NCBI GenBank assembly: GCA_002348005.1
Contig: DDYQ01000240.1
Location: 8,552-34,964, forward strand
Length of the DNA: 26,413 nt
Source: Desulfobacteraceae bacterium UBA2230
GTDB taxonomy: Bacteria > Desulfobacterota > Desulfobacteria > Desulfobacterales > Desulfosarcinaceae
Reading direction: 5' to 3'
Below are positions 7,680 to 18,603 of this stretch, in pieces (within the stretch, counting starts at the first letter, position 1; every line of letters starts with the position of its first letter). The notes under the pieces are model-generated. The model had not been told where the DNA came from and searched no databases. It saw only the letters and a program-made list of their open reading frames with translations. Both the position numbers and the translations under genes were made by a program.

Positions 7680-7913
7680 TCAAACGGCGTCCCCCACCCG
7701 CGTCCAGCGGCGGCCAATTTCTTCCAGTTTCTGCGGTTCGGCCACATAGCGCTCCACCAGTCCGCAGTCGAGACACACATAATTGTCCAGGGCCGCCAGG
7801 GATGTGAGGCTTACCGGAATGGAGTTGCTGCCGAAGGGGCCGCTCTTGAGGGGCAGCTCCCCGGCCGTGTAAACACGCGTGGACTGACATTTGGGACAGA
7901 TTCCTTTTTTCAT
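7680..7913 (-). CDS. Small zinc-ribbon protein of unknown function
   Basis: The 77-residue product has two CxxC pairs, CPKC (C6, C9) and CLDC (C47, C50), about 37 residues apart, the layout of a zinc ribbon. The CPKC-QSTRVY start resembles small nucleic-acid-type ribbons, but the loop between the pairs (AGELPLKSGPFGSNSIPVSL) is not one I can assign. The C-terminus is a short charged helix. AAGGAGCCGAT before the ATG is a strong ribosome site. It is the first gene of a probable two-gene unit with ubiB, behind a promoter with an inverted repeat, which suggests a regulated pair; the link between zinc ribbon and UbiB function is unknown. An overlapping frame at 7642-7890 lacks these motifs and is rejected. 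Confidence 0.8.
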   Translation of the reverse strand: MKKGICPKCQSTRVYTAGELPLKSGPFGSNSIPVSLTSLAALDNYVCLDCGLVERYVAEPQKLEEIGRRWTRVGDAV

Positions 7914-7948
7914 ATCGGCTCCTTATCGGGTGGCACGGTCGCTTGGGG

Positions 7949-7977
7949 GTTGCGGCAAGTTATGGCGTAGCCGCAAC
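7949..7977 (-). promoter_or_regulatory. Operator-like inverted repeat over the zinc-ribbon/ubiB promoter
   Basis: GTTGCGGC (7949-7956) and GCCGCAAC (7970-7977) are perfect 8-base complements, centre to centre 21 bases, or two helical turns. One arm lies in the promoter spacer and the other over the expected transcription start, the classical place for a dimeric repressor. Confidence 0.5.
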
Positions 7978-7987
7978 TGAATGTCAA
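7959..7987 (-). promoter_or_regulatory. Likely sigma70 promoter for zinc-ribbon and ubiB genes
   Basis: Read on the minus strand, a perfect TTGACA (7987-7982) is followed after 17 bases by CATAAC (7964-7959). The expected transcription start near 7952 is about 40 bases before the zinc-ribbon ATG. Confidence 0.6.
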
Positions 7988-8033
7988 ACGGGACGACGGC
8001 CGGGCAGCGAATCATGATAGAGAAAACTTCCTT

Positions 8034-8840
8034 TCACCGGGTACGCTTTTGATAAAGCCAGGGACATTGGGGATCCCTCTCCAGCCGATAATCCCAGGTG
8101 TCCGGCGGATGTTCATGGGACCCTACGGCCAGCCAGCCTTCCGTCGCCAGCCTTCCGATGATGCGCGAGAATGCGTGGCGCAGCACATCGCCTCGGTAGT
8201 AAGTTAACAAGTTGTTGCGCAGCAGTATCAGATGGAATTCATGGTGACCGGGTCGGGTGCTGAGAAGATCATGCTGCCGCCAGCGGATGGGAGCGCGCAG
8301 AATGGGTCGTACCCGGTACTGCCGCGCACCCAGCGGCTCGAAAAAGCGTTCGCGCACCTCGGGGGCAAGCTCCTTGAGGCTGCCGCGTCCATACTGCCCC
8401 TGGCCGGCCCGCACCAGGCAATCCGGTCGCAGGTCGGTGGCCAGGATGGTGATCGGCGGTGGATCATCAATTTCGGCCATCGCCTGCCAGACCAGCGCCA
8501 GGCTGTAGGGCTCCTCCCCATTGGCACAGCCGGCCGACCAGGCCAGCGGTCCTTTCGGGAAACGCCGGGCCAGTTCGGGGAGGCAACGCTCCGCAAGACA
8601 GCTCCACATCTTGCGGTCGCGCATGAAACGGCTGATGGACACCGAAAGGTGCTGCAGGCAGGCGCGGCGTTCTTCGGGACGCTGTTCGATAAGGGCCAGG
8701 TAGGCGTCAAGATGGCCGCAACCCAGATCTTCCATGTGTCGGCGGATGCGTTTTTTCACCCCGCGACGCACTTTACGGTAGCCTGCCCAGGGGCGGTCGA
8801 AATGATCGAGCAGGCGCCTGAATTCCTGATCATCGAGCAT
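8034..8840 (-). CDS. CheR-type protein-glutamate methyltransferase homologue
   Basis: CheR enzymes transfer methyl groups from S-adenosylmethionine to glutamates of chemoreceptors. The 268-residue product has the all-alpha N-terminal domain followed by the Rossmann domain: SISRFMRD stands for the family's T-x-FFRD, AGCANGEEPYSLAL (103-116) for the AdoMet loop, and ILATDLRPDCLVRAG for the second binding strand. The canonical FCRNVLIYF is LLRNNLLTYY, so this is a divergent member. It starts 9 bases after the fadH stop with GCGGAG upstream, so it is co-transcribed with fadH. No receptor, CheA or CheB gene is nearby. It may serve a distant chemosensory system or methylate another substrate. Confidence 0.85.
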   Translation of the reverse strand: MLDDQEFRRLLDHFDRPWAGYRKVRRGVKKRIRRHMEDLGCGHLDAYLALIEQRPEERRACLQHLSVSISRFMRDRKMWSCLAERCLPELARRFPKGPLAWSAGCANGEEPYSLALVWQAMAEIDDPPPITILATDLRPDCLVRAGQGQYGRGSLKELAPEVRERFFEPLGARQYRVRPILRAPIRWRQHDLLSTRPGHHEFHLILLRNNLLTYYRGDVLRHAFSRIIGRLATEGWLAVGSHEHPPDTWDYRLERDPQCPWLYQKRTR

Positions 8841-8849
8841 CTCCGCCGC

Positions 8850-11930
<3,081 letters not shown>

Positions 11931-12097
11931 GTCGATCTTTCGGTCGTTGCCTAGCGGCAACGCCACACCACCTTACCCGGATGATTGCACCCGAGATCCG
12001 ATGGACCCCGCGGAAAGCGGTTCCCGCAGGGCACCCGAATCCGGCATTCTACGATTGAAGGCGCGGCTTCGGCGTCCATGATTCTCCTTTTTTAAAG

Positions 12098-12126
12098 TTG
12101 ACTCCGGGATCGAATCGAGGTACAAA
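12098..12126 (+). promoter_or_regulatory. Promoter-like pair in the convergent region
   Basis: TTGACT (12098-12103) precedes TACAAA (12121-12126) by exactly 17 bases on the plus strand, in an AT-rich stretch. It points towards the palindrome and the foldable segment, not towards any clear protein gene. Confidence 0.45.
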
Positions 12127-12143
12127 TAAGACTCTAAAAACTG

Positions 12144-12157
12144 ACTGAGCGCTCAGT
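12144..12157. promoter_or_regulatory. TetR-type operator palindrome
   Basis: ACTGAGCGCTCAGT is a perfect 14-base palindrome, with TGAC just outside its left arm, the pattern bound by many TetR-family dimers. It begins about 10 bases after the expected start of the promoter-like pair at 12098-12126, a position suited to repression. No TetR gene is in the window. Confidence 0.55.
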
Positions 12158-12162
12158 TAAAT

Positions 12163-12288
12163 ATTTAGGGTGCATACCGTGTATGGATGATATCGGGACG
12201 ACACCCCCACTGTCCATCGCTGACGACCGGCAAACCTTTTACCATTTTATGCTGCCCCGATCCCGAGGGTAAGTCAGCCGCCCTAAAT
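12163..12288 (+). ncRNA. Candidate structured RNA of unknown class
   Basis: ATTTAGGG (12163-12170) pairs perfectly with CCCTAAAT (12281-12288). Between them three further helices fit end to end: CATAC/GTATG with a three-base loop (12173-12185), GAT...GGAC/GTCC...ATC (12186-12218), and GCTGAC/GTCAGC (12219-12224 with 12273-12278) containing an inner TTACC/GGTAA. This gives a closed four-way junction with two unpaired bases on either side of the closing helix. AAATTTCTT follows. The match to known riboswitches is poor. It may be a small RNA, a leader of a lost gene, or the folded form of a small mobile element; expression is not shown. Confidence 0.35.
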
Positions 12289-12375
12289 TAAATTTCTTGC
12301 CCCGACCGCGTCATTTGGGCTGGTTACTTCGCAAACAACCCTGCAGGCACCGCAGGCGGGCCTCACCAGCCGATT

Positions 12376-13923
12376 CTACACCTCAGAGGAAACGCCTAAA
12401 AGGCGGTCGATTGCGGCGATATCGAGGTGCCGTCGAACATGGGCCGCCAATTGGTCATAGGCCTGATCACGGGCGGCTGCGCCGTGCGTTGGGTCGACGG
12501 GCAGGCCGTGGAGGCCGATGCACGCCAACCAGCGGCGCGTGATATCGGGTGCATCGAAGATTCCATGGATGTAAGTGCCCAGAATACGCCCTCCGGCGCT
12601 GCTGCAACCTTCCGTATCGGCGCAAGCCGTCTGATTGCGGGCGATAACGTGGAAGAGTGGATCGGCGCCCGCACGTCGCGTGCGCCCCATGTGGATCTCA
12701 TACCCCAGCCCGTAAATCCCATCCCATGAGAATGCGGTCCGGGTAGTGGTTTTGGGGTTCTTCAGCTCCGTGGTCACGGGCAACAATCCCAGCCCGGCAC
12801 TCGAACCGGCCGGCCCTTCAATCCCATGAGGATCGTGTACCCCCTGGCCCATCAGCTGATACCCTCCGCAAATACCCAGCAGATTTCCGCCTTGAGCGGC
12901 AAAATGCTTCAATCGATCGGACCATCCGCTGATGTCCAGCCACCGCAAATCGCCTCGTGTGTTCTTGGTACCCGGCAGGATCACCGCGCGAAAGCGTCCG
13001 AGGTCGCACGGCCGTTCCAGGAACACCAGGTTCAAGCCTTCGATATGGGCAAGAGGGTCGAATTCATCGAAATTTGAAAGGTGCGGCAGCCGGATCACCG
13101 CGATGGAGGGCCGTTCAGGGTGATCAAGCCGCTTGCCTTCGGGATGTTCAATGGGCACGGCATCCTCGGCCGCAACATGAAAGCGATCGAACCAGGGTAG
13201 AACGCCCAGGAACGGCAGCCCCGTCCGGCGGGCGATCCAGTCGCTGCCGTCGGCGAAAAGAGCGCCGTCGCCTCTGAAGCGATTGATGATGATACCCTGG
13301 ATGCGCTGCCGCTGCGGATCATCCAAACAGGCCAGCGTGCCGATCACCTGGGCAAACACCCCGCCGCGATGGATGTCGGCCACCAGCAGGGCCGGTGCTT
13401 CGGCGTATTCGGCCATGGACAGGTTGACGATATCCCGTTCCATCAGGTTGACTTCGGCGCAGGAGCCGGCCCCCTCCAGGATCACCACGTCGCAGCCGGC
13501 CCGCAAGCGGTCCAATGCCGCGCAGGCCTGCCCGAAAAGAAATGATTTGCGCTGATCGTACTCCCTGGCGCTGGCATCGGTCCAGGCCTCACCCATCAAC
13601 ACCACCTGAGCGCCGACATCACTGACCGGTTTCAGCAACACGGGATTCATATCCACATGCGGGACAATTCGAGCAGCCTCAGCCTGCACGATCTGGGCGC
13701 GGCCCATTTCCAGACCCTCGGGCGTTACGCCGGAATTGTTGGACATGTTCTGCGCCTTGAAAGGGGCTACCCGCAAACCGGCGTCGGAATAGATGCGGCA
13801 AAGAGCGGTCGCCAGAACGCTCTTGCCCACGTCCGATGCGGTGCCCAGTACCGCCAGACAAGACGCTTTATGGATTGAATTCAATGTCGATGGTTCGCTT
13901 CCCAAGGTTGGATGGCAATGCAT
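12376..13923 (-). CDS. cobQ: Cobyric acid synthase CobQ/CbiP
   Basis: CobQ amidates four side chains of adenosylcobyrinic acid a,c-diamide using glutamine and ATP, giving adenosylcobyric acid. With the ATG at 13923 the product has 515 residues. The dethiobiotin-synthetase-like N-terminal domain shows GTASDVGKS (about 27-35), FKAQNMSNNS and MNPVLLKP. The C-terminal glutamine amidotransferase domain has its nucleophile in LLGICGGYQLMGQ (about C352) and the histidine in GTYIHGIFD. The start is unclear: an ATG at 13965 adds 14 residues, and a TTG at 13887 would fit the family's short N-terminus; none has a good ribosome site. It follows cobO on the same strand, the next enzyme in the same pathway. 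Confidence 0.95.
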   Translation of the reverse strand: MHCHPTLGSEPSTLNSIHKASCLAVLGTASDVGKSVLATALCRIYSDAGLRVAPFKAQNMSNNSGVTPEGLEMGRAQIVQAEAARIVPHVDMNPVLLKPVSDVGAQVVLMGEAWTDASAREYDQRKSFLFGQACAALDRLRAGCDVVILEGAGSCAEVNLMERDIVNLSMAEYAEAPALLVADIHRGGVFAQVIGTLACLDDPQRQRIQGIIINRFRGDGALFADGSDWIARRTGLPFLGVLPWFDRFHVAAEDAVPIEHPEGKRLDHPERPSIAVIRLPHLSNFDEFDPLAHIEGLNLVFLERPCDLGRFRAVILPGTKNTRGDLRWLDISGWSDRLKHFAAQGGNLLGICGGYQLMGQGVHDPHGIEGPAGSSAGLGLLPVTTELKNPKTTTRTAFSWDGIYGLGYEIHMGRTRRAGADPLFHVIARNQTACADTEGCSSAGGRILGTYIHGIFDAPDITRRWLACIGLHGLPVDPTHGAAARDQAYDQLAAHVRRHLDIAAIDRLLGVSSEV

Positions 13924-13985
13924 CCACTGAGTAGAAGGTAAAAGCAAAACCGAAAAGCACGGCATTTTGTCGATCAGTTTTCAAC

Positions 13986-14507
13986 TTAACTTTCAATTCC
14001 CTTGCGGGCGGTGATGCCCTTCTGGAAATAGTGCTTAAGCGGTACCATCTCGCTGACCAGATCCGCCGCGGCCTGGACCGCTTCGGTCGCCCCGCGGCCG
14101 GTCAGCACCAGTTCCACCTGCGGCGGCCGCTCCCGAATCAGCTGCAGCAGGTCTTGTTCGGCCAGCAACCCGCAGGCGACCGCCACGTTGGCTTCATCGG
14201 CAATCACCAGGTCGTATTGTCCGGAAACCAGTGCCGCCTGCAGGGCCCTCAGTCCGGCCTGCGCGGCGGCCACATCCTCGGGACGGGGCGCCCCGATCAC
14301 ATAGCAACCAGAACCGTACTGCTCGATCCTGACCTGGTCGCCCAGGTGCTTGAGGCCGACGATTTCGGAGTAATCGTACTTTTTCATGAATTGTCCGAAG
14401 TACACCCGCAATCCGGCTCCCACCGAACGCACCGTCAATCCCAGGGCGGCGGTGGTTTTGCCCTTGCCGTCCCCCGTGTAGACCTGAACATACCCCTGTC
14501 GGGTCAT
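13986..14507 (-). CDS. cobO: Cob(I)yrinic acid a,c-diamide adenosyltransferase CobO/BtuR
   Basis: CobO moves the 5'-deoxyadenosyl group of ATP to the cobalt of reduced corrinoids. The 173-residue protein carries the unusual P-loop GDGKGKTTAALG (11-22), ADEANVAVACGLL in the second strand region and VLTGRGA near the C-terminus, all typical. The start at 14507 has GGAGGAATGAT upstream; that ribosome site lies in the last two codons of the DUF5666 gene, whose TGA ends one base before the ATG, so translation is tightly coupled to it. A longer frame to 14579 would overlap that gene and lacks family similarity. cobQ follows. No cobalamin riboswitch was found before the operon. Confidence 0.95.
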   Translation of the reverse strand: MTRQGYVQVYTGDGKGKTTAALGLTVRSVGAGLRVYFGQFMKKYDYSEIVGLKHLGDQVRIEQYGSGCYVIGAPRPEDVAAAQAGLRALQAALVSGQYDLVIADEANVAVACGLLAEQDLLQLIRERPPQVELVLTGRGATEAVQAAADLVSEMVPLKHYFQKGITARKGIES

Positions 14508-14508
14508 A

Positions 14509-15939
14509 TCATTCCTCCAAAGAGACCTGGTCCGCGAGCACGGTGTCGGCGGCCACACTTCTTCCTCGTACGCGAACAAACGTACCGGTAGTTAAAAGTT
14601 CAAAAAATTCAGATGGTTGAATATCCCCACCATCTGCATTTTCGAAAGCGGTGGACGGATCCGTGCGCACGGTCAGCCCGGCGGCCTTGAAATCGGGGCC
14701 GGTCGAATTCTCGTCGGCAGGCGTGTTCAGAACCACGGTATTCAGGTCGGCAGGCGCCGCATCGATTCGGATTTGAGTCGCCATCAGCGTGCCGTCACCG
14801 CCGACGAGGCGGCCCTTGATCCAGAGCCATTCGTTGCCGGTCAGGGTTTCGAGGATCGCCGGGAACTCGTGTTTCTCGTGTGATCGGCGGTCCTGAAACC
14901 GCGTCTCCCCACCAGCCTGCACCACCAGGCCCGGAAGATTCAGCAGGACGATTTGTCCCGCATCCAAATCGGTACCTGCCAGGGCCGCCTCCACCTTTAT
15001 TTTTTCGGCAAAGGTGATGGAATCCGCCAGCAGATCCCCGCCCTGCAGGACCCCCTTGGCCTCGAGGCGGACGCCCGGCGTCAGATCGTCTTCCGCGCCG
15101 CCGGTGTAAACGGTGCGCGCATTCACGATGATGGTCACCGGTCCCAGGGGGGAAATCAGGAGCATGTCGGCGTCCAGATAGCCCTCCAGTTCCACATCCT
15201 CACTATCGACGGCCAGGTCGTCCATTTTGCGCACCTGTCGGGCCGACAATGTCAGGACTCCTGAAAGTTCCCCCAGGACTTCCGCATAATCGCCGGCCTG
15301 CGGTTCGCCTTCGAAACCGATTAAATCCGCCTTCGGGAAGAGGACCCGCAGATCGCCGATGCGGAATTCACCATTCCGCGCTTCGGTGATCGCCCCGGCG
15401 ACTTTGGGATCGCGCGGGAGCGCATTAAATACCTCGACGCGTGCAGCCACAATGGTGCCGGAGGGGCGGATCAACCCGCTGACCTCGACGGCATCGCCTG
15501 CTTCAAGGTCCGCGAAATTCAGGCTGGTACCGCCGATGTCGATGAGGGTCTCCTCCTCCACCTGGACGTGTTGTCCGAGAATGATCACGTTCCAGTCACC
15601 AACGGCCTCGATCACCCCGCGCAGCGCGATCAGGACATCCACTTCTCCCGCCGTTCCGGTCTTGCCTCCGGTATCGATGCTGCCGCTCACGCGTACCAGC
15701 ATGCCCTCGGTCAACTGGTCGGCCGGGAAGCTGCGATCCTCCTTGCGCACCGCCGCCGTATCGGTTTCGTACTTGACACCGTTGACAAAGATGCTGCCGG
15801 TGGCTGTTACGACGCCCGCGCTGGTGACGCCAGTGCCTCCAATTCCGCCGCCTGCACTTGGGCCGTTTCCGCCGCAGGCAACCCAGATCAGCGGACCGGC
15901 CAGAATGAGCACCAAAAGGATCGGGGTGCGCAGTTTCAT
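14509..15939 (-). CDS. DUF5666-repeat lipoprotein
   Basis: The 476-residue protein has a lipoprotein signal peptide with WVAC as lipobox (C22), then a glycine-rich linker GGGIGGTG and a row of DUF5666 beta units. The repeat pattern 'G-x-I/V-x-A-V ... I-x-G-x-x-V-x-V-x-x-x-T ... L-x-x-G-x-x-V-x-V-x-G ... A-x-x-V' can be followed at about 43-106, 107-171 and 180-236, with at least two weaker copies to the C-terminus. The function of the domain is unknown; its small-barrel pattern and export suggest an envelope binding or structural role. It starts by ATGA overlap with the DUF6502 gene, and its end carries the ribosome site of cobO. Confidence 0.85.
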   Translation of the reverse strand: MKLRTPILLVLILAGPLIWVACGGNGPSAGGGIGGTGVTSAGVVTATGSIFVNGVKYETDTAAVRKEDRSFPADQLTEGMLVRVSGSIDTGGKTGTAGEVDVLIALRGVIEAVGDWNVIILGQHVQVEEETLIDIGGTSLNFADLEAGDAVEVSGLIRPSGTIVAARVEVFNALPRDPKVAGAITEARNGEFRIGDLRVLFPKADLIGFEGEPQAGDYAEVLGELSGVLTLSARQVRKMDDLAVDSEDVELEGYLDADMLLISPLGPVTIIVNARTVYTGGAEDDLTPGVRLEAKGVLQGGDLLADSITFAEKIKVEAALAGTDLDAGQIVLLNLPGLVVQAGGETRFQDRRSHEKHEFPAILETLTGNEWLWIKGRLVGGDGTLMATQIRIDAAPADLNTVVLNTPADENSTGPDFKAAGLTVRTDPSTAFENADGGDIQPSEFFELLTTGTFVRVRGRSVAADTVLADQVSLEE

Positions 15940-16784
15940 CGATCTTCTCCATCTGTCCCCGGTTGCTCGTCAGGGACCTTGCCTTCAAAATAGTAGATGC
16001 CGACCCCGGCCTGCATGCGGCCGGTCCCGGTGCTCTTCGGGTTCGCATCGCGGTCGTATTGGGCCAGCATTCGATCCAGTTGTTCCAGAAGGTGCTGTCC
16101 GGTCCGGGCGCTGTGAACCCGGATGACCTCCAGAGCCTCAATCGGGATATTGTCGTAGGCCACTTTACGCTGCAGCCAGGGCCGATCGGTCTCGTCGTCA
16201 GTATTGTGGTCGATTGCGGCGATCAGCAGGGCGACATCCGTGCCCAGGATACTGTACATCTTTTTTGTATCCCCCTTGGGCAAATAGGCGTCGACCTGCA
16301 GATGAATGCGTTCCGCGTCGTCGATGTGAACGGCGCCGATCTGAATCAGCTCATCCAGAAGCGCCCGCGGCGGGACGTCGCCGCTGTACCGGCGCACCAG
16401 TTGGCTGAAGCTGGTTTCGCCGCCTTCAAAAGGCAGTTCGCGTACGACGCCGTCGGGGAGCAGGAATTCAGGGTCGCGCCGCCATCCTGCGATCACCCGC
16501 GCGGCGCGGTTGTACCGTTTAACGGCGGCCGCATCCGTGGGAGGATCCAACTGACGCAAGCGCCGCACCTCTTTACGCGACAATCCGGTGATGATGGCCA
16601 CTCGCGAGTCGGATGATTTACGGCCGGGAATACCGAAATCGTGGCGCGCCACATCCACATAGACCCAACGCGCCAGATCGGCGAAGGCGCCGAATGGCAG
16701 GCCGTTGCGCAGAAATATGCGGACCAGCGGGCGCAACAGCTTGATTACGGCTGCAAACAGAGCGTTTTGCAAGGCATTCGACAT
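15936..16784 (-). CDS. DUF6502 family protein
   Basis: The 282-residue product has the DUF6502 pattern: an N-terminal LLRPLVRIFLRNGLPFGAFADLARWVYVD-type region (split here over residues 16-45), then SDSRVAIITGLSRKEVRRLRQ (about 60-80), which reads like a winged-helix or helix-turn-helix. The middle (SFSQLVRRYSGDVPPRALLDELIQIG) also looks like a small helical DNA-binding unit. The family's role is unknown; a transcription-regulator-like fold is my inference from these two segments. The ATG at 16784 was chosen because it begins the conserved part; AAGG lies upstream. Its stop overlaps the start of the DUF5666 lipoprotein gene, so the two are made together. Confidence 0.8.
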   Translation of the reverse strand: MSNALQNALFAAVIKLLRPLVRIFLRNGLPFGAFADLARWVYVDVARHDFGIPGRKSSDSRVAIITGLSRKEVRRLRQLDPPTDAAAVKRYNRAARVIAGWRRDPEFLLPDGVVRELPFEGGETSFSQLVRRYSGDVPPRALLDELIQIGAVHIDDAERIHLQVDAYLPKGDTKKMYSILGTDVALLIAAIDHNTDDETDRPWLQRKVAYDNIPIEALEVIRVHSARTGQHLLEQLDRMLAQYDRDANPKSTGTGRMQAGVGIYYFEGKVPDEQPGTDGEDR

Positions 16785-16845
16785 GGCATATGCCTTAAAT
16801 CGTTCCAGACCGTGACACAAGAAGGTCTGTTTAAAGGATTACGAA

Positions 16846-18603
16846 TCATGCCTGAAGCTCCATTACGAGTCGTACCTGTTCCGACACTTCGGGCGCGGAG
16901 ACCAGGGGTTGTTCGGCCAGGGCGCGCTCCACCTGCTGAAAGGCATGGCGCTGGATGCGTCCGCCGCCCGCACTCAGGCGCACAAGAACCTGCAGCAGGA
17001 AGAAGAACAGCAGCAGTATGATCACGATGGTCAAAAGGGCATGCAGGAAAAAGTCGCCGGATAAGTACCGTGATTGAAAAAAGCCCGCCAGGGTGAGCCA
17101 GCCTACATATCCCATGAGTCCCACGACGGGCAGATTGAACAGCAGTTGCAGGCCGAGTCGGCTCAATGTGCCGGCGCGGCGTTCGATTTCGGCATCGAGG
17201 CGGTCGGTCCACAAGGTTTCCAGCTGAATGGCCATGCGTTCGTTTCCGTCGACCGGCGCGGAGCGCACCAGGGGGTCGAAACGGGCGCTGATCAAATCCT
17301 CGGCGATGGCCGGCCAGTGGATCAGCAGGGTCCTGCGGAATGCCCCCAGGGCCGTATCCACATGGGTCCGGTCGCTTAGGGCTTCCAAGGCCGAACGACT
17401 TTTGCGGTAGCGTTGCCAGGTCGAAATGGCCCCCCAGATTTGACCCACAGGGTTGCCGAAACGCAGCAGTGCCGCCAATCCGCTGCCGAAAACGGTCAGG
17501 CGCGCCCAGACCGCAACCAGCCAACCCACCGGTCCGATCCATCTCTGGGACAGGGCCTGGTAGAAGCGCACCTGAACACCGAGAACCTGCCGCCGGTCAT
17601 CGACCTGCAGCGTCGCCATGGCCGCCTGGAGGGCCTCCTGTTCGGCCGACTTTATTCTTTGCGCGGCGGCCGAGAGCATTTCCCGGTCCTGATGGGCGGC
17701 CGCGCGGGTTCTTTCCAGCAGATAATCCCGGATTCGGCGGGCATTGGCCACTCGGCGGTCCTGGCCGAAACCGGACTGTTTGAAGCCCGCGAAGATCATC
17801 TCGCGTAGTCGGTCGAATTGATCGAGACTGTGCAGCGGGACCGCCCGGGCATCCCACTCGGGCTTCTTGAGGTGACGGCGTGCCGATACCAGCAGAACCT
17901 CGGCAGGCCGTGATTCCCAGGCGTTCTGCAGATAATTTTCAAAATCGGGCAGGATGCTTGTGGTCAGTTCGTCCGCATCGAGGCGGTCGCATTTGTTCAA
18001 TACCGCCACAAGGGAAGCACCATGAAAATGCTGCACCAGCGGCGCCATAAAGTCGGCATGATCGCGGCGTTTGGGGTTTTGGGCGTCGAACATGCAAATC
18101 AACACATCGGAAAGTTCGATCACGCGTAAAAGAACCTCAAGGTGCGCATCACGTGCGGTGCTGTCCGTATCGGGAGTATCGACCAGCACCATATGCTCAA
18201 GATTCTCCGCGGCCGCACTGGTGCGCACCTGGATACCCTGATCGATGAGCGGACCCAGAACCTGGCGCACGGTTTCGGGATCGTTGCAGAGCGCGATGGG
18301 GGTACGCGTCGTTGGACGCTCGTGTCCCGTGGCCGACAGATCGTCCACGCCGGCCAGGGCGTTGAGCAGCGTGGACTTACCGGAGCCCGAGGGTCCTACA
18401 ATGGTGCCCACCAGGCGCCGATCGAGGCGGGACTGCATGGCGGTGATCAAACGGCGTGCCTCAGCGGTCTGCTTGAGCAGAACCGCAGCGGGCCGCCAAA
18501 GCGGTACGCGTTCGAGGCGTCGCTCCAGCGCGGCAAGATCGTCCAGCAGTGCTTCGAGCTCTCCCACGGCATCGAGAGCCGACAAATCGCCGCGCAGCAT
18601 CAT
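16846..18603 (-). CDS. Dynamin-like membrane GTPase, second of a pair
   Basis: The 585-residue protein has a complete GTPase core: P-loop GPSGSGKST (70-78), a threonine-rich switch (RPTTRTP), G3 DTPD (142-145) and G4 NKCD (203-206). A helical N-terminal segment (about 1-60) and a long helical middle with charged heptads follow dynamin-like layout. Two hydrophobic stretches near 465-490 and 505-535 form a membrane hairpin, followed by a short cytosolic tail. Bacterial dynamin-like proteins often act in pairs on membranes. The start overlaps the end of the upstream GTPase gene by ATGA. Exact cellular role is unknown. It could also be called a generic Era-like GTPase, but length and membrane hairpin favour the dynamin-like reading. 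Confidence 0.8.
   Translation of the reverse strand: MMLRGDLSALDAVGELEALLDDLAALERRLERVPLWRPAAVLLKQTAEARRLITAMQSRLDRRLVGTIVGPSGSGKSTLLNALAGVDDLSATGHERPTTRTPIALCNDPETVRQVLGPLIDQGIQVRTSAAAENLEHMVLVDTPDTDSTARDAHLEVLLRVIELSDVLICMFDAQNPKRRDHADFMAPLVQHFHGASLVAVLNKCDRLDADELTTSILPDFENYLQNAWESRPAEVLLVSARRHLKKPEWDARAVPLHSLDQFDRLREMIFAGFKQSGFGQDRRVANARRIRDYLLERTRAAAHQDREMLSAAAQRIKSAEQEALQAAMATLQVDDRRQVLGVQVRFYQALSQRWIGPVGWLVAVWARLTVFGSGLAALLRFGNPVGQIWGAISTWQRYRKSRSALEALSDRTHVDTALGAFRRTLLIHWPAIAEDLISARFDPLVRSAPVDGNERMAIQLETLWTDRLDAEIERRAGTLSRLGLQLLFNLPVVGLMGYVGWLTLAGFFQSRYLSGDFFLHALLTIVIILLLFFFLLQVLVRLSAGGGRIQRHAFQQVERALAEQPLVSAPEVSEQVRLVMELQA

Larger units (their letters stand above)
11931..12375. other. 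Gene-free convergent region between the aminotransferase and cobQ
   Basis: These 445 bases separate two 3' ends. A 7-base-pair hairpin, CGTTGCC-TAGC-GGCAACG (11945-11962), follows the aminotransferase stop but has no T-run. Further right lie a promoter-like pair, a 14-base palindrome and a segment that can fold on itself, each listed separately. A 29-codon frame at 12183-12272 starts 12 bases after AGGG but resembles nothing I know. The region is more AT-rich than its flanks around 12085-12170 and 12280-12296. Confidence 0.7.

Noticed and set aside
7931..7946. Sigma54-like TGGCACG followed by TTGG
   Set aside because: The GG-to-GC spacing is wrong and no plus-strand gene follows.
6666..7970. 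434-codon plus-strand frame
   Set aside because: It is antisense to ubiB and the zinc-ribbon gene, whose motifs are clear; such long shadow frames are common in GC-rich DNA.
11945..11962. Terminator after the aminotransferase gene
   Set aside because: The hairpin is perfect over seven pairs, but there is no T-run on either strand.
12163..12288. Cobalamin riboswitch near cobQ, suggested by CCCCCACTGTCC and GTCAGCCGCCC
   Set aside because: The GCCACTG and full B12-box sequences are missing, the strand is opposite to cobQ and the element lies after its end, so it cannot act on that gene.
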